Assembly: GCF_033958435.1 (NCBI RefSeq)
Contig: NC_134137.1
Location: forward strand, 228,139,501 to 228,203,500
Reading direction: 5' to 3'
DNA: 64,000 nt
Origin: Carettochelys insculpta
Taxonomy: Eukaryota > Chordata > Testudines > Carettochelyidae
The position numbers and the translations under genes are program-made. Every line of letters begins with the position of its first letter. Within the stretch, counting starts at the first letter, position 1. The notes under the pieces are model-generated. The model worked only from the letters and a program-made list of their open reading frames with translations, made no database searches and was not told the DNA's origin. Positions 1 to 17,400 of the stretch are shown here, one piece after another.

Positions 1-203
1 GGTATTACCGAGGATGCAGTTATCTCATTGTTCTGCCGGGGCCCAGCTGTACACTTGATAGTCCTTAAAATTGTCTCATTCAGAGACAGGTGCCACTCCC
101 TGACTACTTAGCTTAAGCAGGACAAGGCAAGAGTACAATAAAAATACAGGTTTAAACACAGTCCATAGTTTCAAAATAAAATTCATAAACTGTAGAGTCT
201 CTA

Positions 204-6810
<6,607 letters not shown>

Positions 6811-7149
6811 CTTCCCGCCCGGCCATTCAAATCCCAGCGCCGGGCTAACGGCTGCCGAGCGCGCGCCCAGCCAATCAGAGAGCGCGCCAGCACGAAGTCC
6901 GAGTCAAGCGAGGCTCCCGTCTGGAAGGCGCGGCTCGCTAGCACCCCCTGCCGGCGGCGGGCGTCGCTGTCCCAGCAGCTGCGTCCAGGGCTCGTGACGT
7001 CGCTTCCAAAAGAGCAGCGACTGCGGGCGGCGGCCGGCCGGCAGCAGCCTGCGGGCCTGAGTCGCCGCAGCGCCAGGAGAGATTCGTGCAGGACGGCTAA
7101 GGCTTTGAGTCTCCTTCCTCGAGCCTGGCGGGAGCGGCGGGGTCCCCGT

Positions 7150-9308
7150 GCTCAGGTCCCTTCATAGAAGGAAAGAGTCAACTGCTTCCTTTCCGCCCCC
7201 CCCCCCCCCCAAGCATGCGGCGGTAAGGGGGCTGGAAGGGCCAGCCCCTCACATGGGGAAGTACTGAGCGGGAGCGTACCCCTTTGGAAAGCAGAGCCAA
7301 TGCACGTGTCAGGTCCGCTGGTTTTTATTTTCATGTCGAACAAGCACTAGCCAGGAGCAGAATCCACCGCCTCCCCCTAGCCTAAGCTGGTACCTTACAA
7401 CGGCAACACGTCAGGCCCCAAACACTCCCCGGTCTCCAAAAGGAGAGCAGAAAAGGGCAACGATTCCAAGACTAGCCCCTTCCAAGCGCCTGAGCAACCT
7501 ACGATCAGATAGTTTCAGACGTTTTGAACACTCCACCCTCCTTGATTTCAGTCTCAATTAGCACAGGACCTAAGAAAATTAACACACAAAATGCGCACTT
7601 GCAAACGTTGTTTGAATTACTTCCACACACAACAAACCCGGATAGCTCTATCCCTTTTACCTCCACACTACAGTAACAGCAGAGCCCGCTACCCTTCACA
7701 ACACACCCTCCGATTTCCATAAGAGGCAAAAGTAGATGGAATTACTGTAGAGGGTTGAAGGACATCTGATTTAGTTTTAGAGCCCTGTCCACTGTATGCA
7801 AAGCTACTTGTTTTCACATTTAAACTTTTTTTTTCCTGCACAGTTCCCACTATGCTGCATTGACTTGCCCAGATAAGCAAGCAGCAGTGAATTCTGGAGC
7901 ACAAAAATGATCTTTAAGACACCTAGATCATTCAGCATTTTAAAGGACATAATTTTTATAACTGGTCCTTGATCTTGATTTGGATCATTTTATGTTTTAT
8001 GGCTGTTTGGTATTTGCACTCTGACTGATAATCTATGAACACAGGGTATTCCTCCATTATTTTTGTAACCACCAGAAACAAGGATTCAGAACAATACAAA
8101 GACTTCACAGCATTTTTCATACCTCAGTGCTGAATAAATGTTATCCAGTTGTTCCCTCAGCAGAAAATCATTATGAGAACTGGCAGAACTATAATAGCAA
8201 TCCATCTATTATTTCATTTTATATTCAGATTATAAAATCTTTGGGGACAGGGACCATCTTATATTCTGTTGTACGCCACTTAGCACAGTAGGGTTCTGGC
8301 CCCTGCCCTGGGGCTGTTACACACAGTAATACATAGAAAGGCCAAAGACTGAAAACAATCTCTAACCAGAGATGAAGTCCAAGTCTGAGGCACACAGCAA
8401 TTCAGTGGTGAGAGGCTTCTACTGATACTTTGCTCTATCTATGGATGAATAGGCAGGTCTCTAAAATTAGCAAAATGGCACGTTTTAGGAGCACTCCATT
8501 ACATTCTGTTACCTAAACAGAGCGCTCTCATTTCAACACTGTGACTGGGAAACCCATTGCTTTGATTTTTTCCCCTTTCATTCTTTTCCCTGCCCCATCT
8601 TACCTTATTCCTCTTTCGGTGTTCTCGTTATTTAACAGCCTAGTTAGCATGTTTCTTATTCTTTTAAGTAAAAGATGGTTTTAATATTAAGCTTCAAAAA
8701 TAAATGTGCATATCAAAAGTAGACAGAACAGAAGTCATTATAATATGAGATAGGATAAACCATATTAACCACAGTCCAATTAACTGTGAACAAAGTTTGC
8801 TGCATGAGAGTTTTCAAATATTACTCAAGTGGGCAGGTCATACATACTTCCAAGCTCAATTCAGGAACAAACAGTGGAAAGAGGATGGAAAATGGAGGGG
8901 CACTGGTAAACCAGCATGCGTCTCTGATATTGATTCAGCAGACACGCAAAATGACTAATTTACATGTCAAGGTCAATTTTCAGGCCTCACGTGCTTTTTC
9001 AAGAGAGGAAAACTGCACTCCCCAGAGGCCATTTGTCTCTTTTCTATAGGATCTTCCTAACTGGAAGCATAGCTACCCTCATGGTTAGCTACCTCAACCA
9101 TAGGTGTGCTATGCATTTCCCTGAGTCACCAGAGTCAGCACTGTTCCTACGATAAACATTAAGTCTTGCTAAATTTTGCTGTTTCTGCCGATTTTCAAAG
9201 AAAGCTGCCCCACAGAAGAACTAGTCTCAAATCCCTTTCTCCCTAGAGCTAACATTACCCTCCAATTTTTCATTCAATTTCCAAAGGACCATACTTTCTA
9301 AATTTCTA
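7150..9308. other. Intergenic DNA, no gene seen
   Basis: Sequence between the POLQ CpG island and the solo LTR. It holds a 15-plus C run at about 7195-7211 and short chance frames only. No splice-supported exon or clear repeat was recognised. Confidence 0.5.
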
Positions 9309-9313
9309 ACACT

Positions 9314-10321
9314 TGTGGGAGCACGAGCACCTGGTGGCCGGACCTCACTCGCAAGGCAGAATGACCATACACTCCATCTTGGAATGCTATCATACAGCGG
9401 CGGGAAGGTCTGAAGTCAGGCCAGGAGAAAGAAATCAGAAAGTTGACAAGTAGTTGGAGAGTCCCCAAAGAGAACATCCTGACAAGCAGATAGTAAGCCC
9501 CCAAAGAGAACAGCTGGGGCTAGTAGCTGGAAGCCCCCCAAAGAGAACATCTTGGTTGTACAACATCAGAGGGTCTCAGGGGAGGTTTAGAAAAAGACCA
9601 AGGACAGAGGAAATCTTGTAACATGTTCTAACAGGCCGGGAGGATAGAAAGCCCAAATTAGGTAACAAACGCTTTAATTGGCCAGGTATCGAACCCCCAA
9701 GTAAGAAACAGTATAAAAGGTGATTTAACAGGAATAAGGGGGTGGGCTCCTGGACACAAGGCAGAGGCTAGCAACTTCCAGTCCAGACAGCAGACCCTGG
9801 CCTGATCACCCGGACGTCACCACCACGAAAGGTCCCAACCAAGCCGTATCTCTGACTTGAAGGGCCGCTGTAACGTAGTTATTGATAAGATGTGGGAGCA
9901 TTGGATGTTATTGGTAAGTCACATGTAATTATATATAGTTATATGTAACCTAGTATTTAGCTTACGCCAAATAAATATGTATATATAACAAGTGTTAAGT
10001 AATTGTAGTTACAAATAAATGAATAAATCACTATTGGTAAATACCACTAGCTGGTCTAGCTGGGTCTGTATAGAGAATTATTGGGACTTAGAACAGCCAC
10101 AGGGTATTGTGGTGTTCACAATCGGAGTGTTATTGTTCCTGGTACTCATAATACTGTGGAAACCTAGGTTTTAAAGTGAATACACTGAATCACATATTGC
10201 TGCTACACTATATCAGGCTGCTATAAAGGTGGGGTGGTTGGTCCCGGGCCACCCGACTCCCCCCCACTGTATCACACCCCACGCGCACCCACGGGACCCG
10301 GAGTAGGTCGGCACATCGTCA
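9314..10321 (+). mobile_element. Solo LTR of an endogenous retrovirus
   Basis: A 1008-bp block begins TGTGGGAGC, ends ATCGTCA (TG..CA), and is bracketed by an exact 5-bp duplication ACACT (9309-9313 and 10322-10326), as left by retroviral integration. Inside are a TATA-like GTATAAAAGG near 9711 and AATAAA signals near 9970 and 10013, in the order expected of U3-R. No internal retroviral genes flank it, so it is a recombined solo LTR. A short motif CCCCAAAGAGAACA recurs three times at about 9465-9550 (possible U3 enhancer repeat). Confidence 0.82.
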
Positions 10322-10329
10322 ACACTAAA

Positions 10330-10468
10330 AACCCCTTTCAGAATTCCAGGGGAATTGTGATTTTGTTGCCATTTTCTGAACTGTTTCCAATGACAAAATA
10401 TTTTTTGAAATGAGATTACATCTGTGCACCATATTAAAGATGTGGATATACCATATATTTATACAGAG
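10330..10468 (-). mobile_element. CR1 remnant, left part
   Basis: Diverged CR1 3' sequence (CATTTTCTGAACTGTTTCCAATG..TTGAAATGAGATTACATCTG) whose continuation is found after the hAT-like insertion, at about 11200-11330. The two pieces read as one CR1 copy split by the insertion. Confidence 0.55.
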
Positions 10469-11199
10469 CAGAGATAGGCAATAATTTTTGATGGGAGAGC
10501 CGCTATAAGACTTTGGTAAGTGGTCAAGGGCTGCACTTTTCTATGGCGGGGGTGTAGGGTCTGGGATGGAGTTTGGGTGAAGAATGTAGCTCAAAATAGG
10601 GAACTGGGATGAAGGAGAGAGTTGGGGTCTCAAAGGGAATTTGGGTGGAGGGAGTTGTGACCAGGACATGGTATTGGAGAGCAGTGTCCATGAGGGGGTG
10701 TGGGTGCAGAAAAGGATTGTGGCCTGGGGGGGTTGTAAAGTGAGTACAGGCATTGGCAAGGAGTTGAGAAGCAGTGCCAGAGGAAGGCTAAGGCCAGGAG
10801 GTGTTTAAGCTGCCCTTAGCCACCAGCACTCTCAGGCCGGCTTCCCTCCCAGCCAGCAGCCCCAGCGAACAGGCTGTTCTGTCTCTCTGGGTGCTGGGGG
10901 AAAGGGAGAGCTTCATGGGCTGTACCCCCAGCAAAACCTCTCAGCTCCTATTGGTTGGAAACCAGCCAATGGGAACTGAGAAACTGTGCTGCACCTCCTT
11001 CCCCAGCAAAATTTCTCAGCTCCCATTAGCCATTTTCAAGCCTTGACAAATCTCTTAACTCTTATGGGCCAGAAACCAGCCAATGGGAGCTGAGAAATTT
11101 TGCTGCCCTACCCCTCCCTCAGCAAAATCTCTCAGCTCCCATTGGCTATGAGCTGGATTAAAAAGCTTGGTGGGCTGCTCTGCTATATATTGCCTGCAC
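10469..11199. mobile_element. hAT-like non-autonomous element with subterminal hairpins
   Basis: Starts CAGAGATAGGCAATAA and ends ..TATTGCCTGCAC, giving imperfect hAT-type terminal repeats. The flanks ATACAGAG / CGACAGAG agree at 6 of 8 positions, as for a decayed 8-bp duplication. The right half repeats blocks of the form CAGCAAAAYCTCTCAGCTCC..CCAATGGGAGCTGAGAAA that can pair with each other. No transposase frame. Confidence 0.6.
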
Positions 11200-11335
11200 C
11201 GACAGAGACACAACAGGATGTTCTCTATCCCTTTTTAACTGCTAAAATTGTTTGCTTTTTGACTGCCGTTGTATATTGAGGGGATTTTTTCAGAGGACTA
11301 TCCACAACATTATCTTCCCAATTTAACAAACCACC
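11200..11335 (-). mobile_element. CR1 remnant, right part
   Basis: Contains TTGTTTGCTTTTTGACTGCC and GAGGACTATCCACAACA, typical CR1 3' UTR blocks, continuing the copy interrupted at 10469. Confidence 0.6.
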
Positions 11336-11929
11336 CCTTACCTGTGATAAAATAGTTAGCCAGCATGACAGCCATTCATTAATGAAACAAGAAATCTAGA
11401 AGTCTTAGAAGTATTATTATTCACTACTACACAGGAGAAACATTGCTCTCTTATTCAAAATTGAATCCATTAAGTCAAAGGCATAAATATTTTAGTCTTC
11501 TATACAGATATGCTTTCTTCATTTTTTTTTTTACAGTAAACAAAAATATTAATTTTACTTGCACTATATGAAACTTTCAGGGAATCACAACTTCTTCAGG
11601 CAATTTGTCAATATTTAGTGCATTCTTTTAAAAGACAAAGGAACTAGAGGTAATGCAAAACCCTCAATTGTGGTAAAAGCTGATCCAAATAAAATAAATT
11701 TAATAAAAACAATGTACCATAATGATTTTATGGATAACAAATCTAATACTTCGTATAACTGTTTTAGCAGAGTTTCAGAGATTAAGGACAAGTCTTAAAC
11801 AGCATATCTTATTTCTTTGGTCTCCTGTGGTGCAAAAGACCCTCAATTTCTGCTGAATTGCCCCTAATGAGCAAACAATATTTGAAGTGATCCCGAAAGC
11901 ATTTGCTATGTTACCTCAATAATCTTTCT

Positions 11930-12375
11930 CCTACACTGTGGCTGCACTGCCCCTCCCTTTCAGAAGGGGCATGAAAATGCATCTGATCAGAAATGCAAAT
12001 GAGGCACAGATTTAAATCTCATGCCTCATTTGCATACTCATGCAGGCTCTTGATTCCAGAAGAGCTGATTTTGAAAACCAAAACAGCTGTGTAGATGGGG
12101 GTTCATTTGAAAGGAAACCCTGCTTTCAAAAGCACCCTTTTTCCTATTTTTTTCCAGGAAGAAGGATGCTTTCAAAAGCAGGGTTTCCTTTCAAATTAAC
12201 CCCATCTACACATCTGATTTGGCTTTCAAAAATCGGCTCTTCCAGAATCAAGATCCCATATGAATATGCAAATGAGGTCTGAGATATTTAAATTCAGACC
12301 TCATTTGCTTTTCCAATGGACCACATTTGTGTGCCCCTTCCAAAAGGGAGGGGCAGTGTAGCCACAGCCCTACTG
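11930..12375. repeat. Foldback (MITE-like) element
   Basis: A long imperfect inverted repeat. The left arm has GGCTGCACTGCCCCTCCC and the right arm GGGAGGGGCAGTGTAGCC. Inner arms include AGAGCTGATTTTGAAA opposite a TTTCAAAAATCGGCTCT-type block, and TTTGAAAGGAAACCCTGCTT opposite its complement. No coding capacity. Confidence 0.75.
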
Positions 12376-12379
12376 TGGA

Positions 12380-13830
12380 TTTCATTTGTGAGTCCCATAC
12401 TAGTATAATGCAATCAATGTTGCAACTCATTTCCAGTCACTGGGCCACTTCAGAACTCTCCATTAACAGATCTTGACATTTCCATAGAGAGTATCAGCTA
12501 TCCTGTCCTGTCCAGTCCTTATCCTATCCTGTAGTGAACCTCTGCATGGACAAGCTCATCCCTTGGGAGACAAGATGGTGATAGCAACATCCATAATTCC
12601 TTCATCAACCTTGTGTAAAGACCAAGACAAGATTGGTGCAACACAATGCAGAATCCTTACTGCACCCCCCTTGAAGGTAATAGATTTCAAGTACAGCTCA
12701 GGTCAAGGAATCCCCAAAAGTACAGCTCCAACTAGACAGGGCACAGGGCCCTGGAGCACATGCAAAAAGCACAAGACAACAATAGCTGGTACCCCAAATG
12801 CCATGAGTTCTATAGTTAAATTATGCCTCCATCCTATCTTCACTGTTCATCATCATAATTTATTCTCCTATCCATCTTTACATACCCTATGATGAACTTT
12901 TCTAGTTATCTAGTTTCCAGTTCATGGAGATGAAGGACATACTTTAATTCTCTCTCCCTCCCTCATTAAAAACTTCACTCCAATCTTTCAAGAATAATTG
13001 TTTGAAATCACGACACTTGCATTTGATATCAGGGTATGGAATGCAGTGAGGACATATATTATAAAACAATGTGTGCCAGACTTAATTTTTTCTTAACTTG
13101 TAAGTTGAAGGTGAAGCACAAATAATTTTTCACTTTAAACTTTTAAAATGCAGACTATCATGCAAAACCCATTTAATTTTTTCTCATATAGCCCATTAAC
13201 TAAAATTAGAGATTCACAATCATCTCTAAGGTTATCCAGTCTCCTGTATTATTTTGTGCTTTTATAAGCAGTCATTTAAATAACTGTCATCTCTTATCAA
13301 GATGTTGCTGAGCTGAGGCCAAACACAAAGAGAAGAATGACTGAGGAAAGTGGCAAGTGCCTTCTTCCCCAAAGACAATACACAGAGTTGCAAGATAATC
13401 TACATGGGTAAGGTCTGAAAAAAATATTATATTCCTGCAATAATCATGATATAAAATATTGTAGTGAAGATTACTTCTATTTAGGAATAGAGAACAGCAT
13501 TTCTGCCTACATCAGATAAGACAGACCAGAATTAGCTGTAATGTCGCCATATGAAGTCAACCACAGAGCTATTGCAAAGATAAGTTTCCATTTATCATGC
13601 AATTTCACAGCTAGAACACTGAAGTGCTTTTTCAGCACTCTGTCTCATACTCTCATTATTACATATTTATGAATCCTTGTATTTAAAAAAAAAGGCTCTG
13701 GTTAAAAATAAATTTGATTTTCCATCTCAATTTTGGACATCTTTTTTAAAAAAGCCTTGTTGTGCTATTAAAAAGGGGATTACAAAAAATATCCAGAACT
13801 GATCTATTTCTACTATATTCTGAATACAAG
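12380..13830. other. METTL16 3' flank / probable 3' UTR
   Basis: AT-rich sequence downstream of the METTL16 stop codon. An AATAAA on the minus strand occurs at about 12859-12864 and could be a poly(A) signal, but several AT-rich alternatives exist. No other gene seen. Confidence 0.35.
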
Positions 13831-13831
13831 G

Positions 13832-14452
13832 CTAACTAGCAACTAGTCGAAAAATTTGATTTTTTAAGTAGGTGCACAGTTGGTTCATTAAATCTCTGTT
13901 CTGCCCCTCAACCCAGTGCATTTCTGCCAATGCATCATCACCTTCCTTCTTCACATTTATTAAACACTTGAAAAGAAAATGTCCACTAGTTCCTTTGGGA
14001 CTTTGATCTTTTTCCATTGCTAGACTGCCAACATCCTCTGAAGCATTAGGTTCCTCCTTTGCATCACTGGAGTCTTCACCAACCAATGTTTCTGCTTGCT
14101 TTGCTTCTGTGTCCTCCTCTTCCATGAGTTCCTCACTGTTTTGTTCTTTAACAGGGGAATCTTCCCTTTGCACGTCATTCTTGGCTGAGTTAACATCCTC
14201 ATCAAGCATCAGTGATGCCATTTCAGAGTTTTCAGTCTTGTTTTGTTCACACACTGAGTTATTTTTTGAGTCTTTCTGGCTGTTCTTCTCCTCTTCCATT
14301 GCTTGCAGAGTATCTTCAGAAGCTCGAGGAAGTTCTCGTAACTGCCTTACTCTTTCTCGTTTCTTCCTTCTTAAATGAACCCAAGAGTTTTCTATGGCTG
14401 TTAGAAATAGACTAACTTCATCCTTCCCACAGGGAACATACTTATGCTGAAC
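13832..14452 (-). CDS. METTL16: METTL16 coding exon 9 (terminal)
   Basis: Acceptor TGTAATAG|GTT; stop TAG at 13834-13832. Encodes VQHKYVPCGKDEVSLFL, ENSWVHLRRKKRERVRQLRE, a long acidic Glu/Ser/Asp-rich disordered stretch, and the conserved ending LINVKKEGDDAL, HWVEGQNRDLMNQL, LVAS. The linker is the least conserved part of the protein. Confidence 0.96.
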   Translation of the reverse strand, partial: VQHKYVPCGKDEVSLFLTAIENSWVHLRRKKRERVRQLRELPRASEDTLQAMEEEKNSQKDSKNNSVCEQNKTENSEMASLMLDEDVNSAKNDVQREDSPVKEQNSEELMEEEDTEAKQAETLVGEDSSDAKEEPNASEDVGSLAMEKDQSPKGTSGHFLFKCLINVKKEGDDALAEMHWVEGQNRDLMNQLCTYLKNQIFRLVAS

Positions 14453-17400
14453 CTATTACAGAAAACAGCAAAACTTCATTATCACTCTACTTTTTAAAAG
14501 TTTATATTTATGCCCAAAAGCAGCATCTTGTTCTAAAATGTAATACTTAATACTGTACCTTCAAATCAGTCAGTATTTTCTCTATCCACTTTGTAACCAC
14601 TGCTATGCCTTCCACAGCATCCCAACCCATAGCTGATGCCTTGACTGATAACTCTTTGATTGTGGATGCCAACACTATAAATGTAATTGGCTTCCGGGGC
14701 TTTTCTAACTTCCTTCTTTTGGAGGGAGGTGACTGAAAAGAGCAACAACACAACTGAATTACAAACAAACAGACGTGCAATGCTAATCAGACAGTTTTAA
14801 CACCCAGGACACAGAGCCTCCATCATCCCAGTGTCAGTACAGTAGAATCTGTTTATCCAGTTCTCCCTTATTGGGCTATCCACATTTACAGAAAAAACAG
14901 GATTCCAGGGCCAGAGGCAGGTGGTATCTCCTGGGGCCACTAGATGGCACTGCTGCACTATCCAGTTTTGATTATTTGATCCCAGTACCAATAGGAGTGA
15001 AATGGGATTCTCATTTAAAACCATGTACATTCACTGTCATATCCTATGTACCATTTAAGCTCTCAAGGAGGGTTTAAGTAGGACTTAAAAGGTGTGTATG
15101 CTTTGTACTGGCCTGCTGCACAGATATCAAAAAGAATCAATAATGTTTTCCCTGAACTGCCATCTCTCAGATTTTTGTGACTTTTGGTACTACATGTGAA
15201 GCTACTAATGTTTTGATTCTGATCACACACAGATGCACCTATCTTGTAAAATTAGTTATTGCCAGTTCAAGTGCCTGTGCAAAAAATACATACATGGGTA
15301 AAAGCAGGTTTTGATGTAATAGAATAGGTTAACAAGTTTAGTTCAGCTCATATATGACAATGTAAGGACCACCAGTGCGTCTGACAAAAGTGGGTTTACC
15401 CACAAAAGGTCATGCCCAAATAAATCTTAGTCTTTAACGTGCCACGGGACTCCATATTGTTTTTACAGATACAGACTAACACAGCTTCCCCTCTTCGACT
15501 GGTAAGGATGTGGACATTTTAAAATTTTCAGAAGAGGACAATTTTTTGCTGCTAAATCCTTATTTAAGCACTAAAGTGGAAGTGACCTGATTTTCAGGGA
15601 ATGTGCCCACTCACGTTGAAACCCATCATTCACCTAACCTCTATTTATAGCTAGGCTTGGCAGAACTGGTTATAAGCGTGGCTTGGTGTAACTTATGTTC
15701 GTCTGACTGATATTGATATTTATTGTAAATTTTTTTTATTTTTTACCCATTTAAATTTTCAAACATGTGGAATGGGTGGCCTCAGACAATTAATGACAGA
15801 GACTCAAAACATTAAAACTTTATTACCATTAAAAATTGTCACCAATGTAACAGACTGACAATATACTGTAATGCTCTGAACAAACTTTCTGGACTTGACC
15901 CCACTAAATTAGGATTAACGCCTTTGGAGTACATTGTATTAACATGCAATTGGTGTATGTGTTACTGTGACATTATGAATTTCCATGGGAAGGGAAATAA
16001 AAACTGTAGTGATTAATTAGGCAAATGCATTCAAATTGTAGCATCCTCAGAGAAGCCACCTCCCTGTAAAGGTTTACATATAGCACAGTATAACGTCAAT
16101 GTTACAAACAGAACAGTCAGTCAACCACACCCCATTTAGAACCGGAAATATACAATTAGGCAGCAGCAGACATCCAAAAAAGCAAATAAAGTACAGTCCT
16201 GTGTTCAATAGAAACTACTAAAAAATGAAGTCACAATAAGCCCTGTGGCACTTTATAGACTAACAGATATTTTGGAGCATAAGCTTTTGTGAGCAAAATC
16301 CTCTGGAACCCCCCATTCACGCATCTGACGAACTGGGTCTTTGCCCACGAAAGCTTATGCTCCAAAATACATTAGTCTATAAGATGCCACAGATCTTCTT
16401 GTTGCTTTTCAAAATACAGACTAATTCCGCTACCTCTCTGACAAAAAAAAATGAAGGTGAAGCAGCATTTTCCTTCTCCAGAAGGAAGTTTAAAATCTGT
16501 ACTTAGTCAGTGTTCATATGTAAATTTTTGAAAGAACCATAACACTTTGCTCAGTGTTACAAACAACTTCAATTCCCAACATCTGAGGTGCCACTGTAAT
16601 TCAAACTGGGTTCTCCAAATCCAAAAGACAAAGGGTTACTAAATAAATGACCTGGATTAAACTTGCTCATGACCTTCTTCCTTATACAGCAAATGCATAG
16701 GGCCCCTAATCGAGAAAGGCCCCCAATCCTTAGGGTAGGGTTGGAAGCACTGGACCTTCCAGTGCCTCATAATGCTAGGGGCTTGCTCTGAGCTGAAGCT
16801 GTGATATAAATTATCACAAGGATTCCCCCTTGGATAGGTGAATTTTAAGGATTGCTCCAGTAAGAATCCATGTTAAGGTAGGGTTTAATTCTGGCAAGCT
16901 TATTAGCATGTGTGTAGGTCCTTTTCTTACTTTTAAGGTATTTTCTCCATAATGCTTTTTATCTTAAGAATCAAGTCAGCTTTTGTAGGAAGTGCTGCGC
17001 CCTACCTTATAACTGTATCAAGTGCATTGGTTAACAGTTGGTAAAGAGAAAGCAAGCACGATCTCATCAGGAAGCCTCTCTCTGCTGAGGATGACAGTGT
17101 AGGAACGGAACTGTGTACTCTGGAAGTATCCCATTAGAAGGGAGAGGAATGCATGTCTCCACCCAGAAAAGGCAAACCCTGGGAAACTGCAGGCGTGAGT
17201 GTGGATGCCCTTGCTGGACTTTAGAGAGGGAACAAAGATACAGCTGCTGTGAACTGCGATAAAATGTTTCAAAATATAAAAAATAAACACCCTCTTAAAT
17301 CAAACTATTTGTTCAAGAATTATTTCTTACTTTGCCTGTCCATACATTTCAATCATCAAAATGTATGTTTATTGACATTTACTGATAAAAATCTAATTCT

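Noticed and set aside
14109..14378. Ser-rich plus-strand frame
   Set aside because: Antisense shadow of the acidic METTL16 terminal exon.
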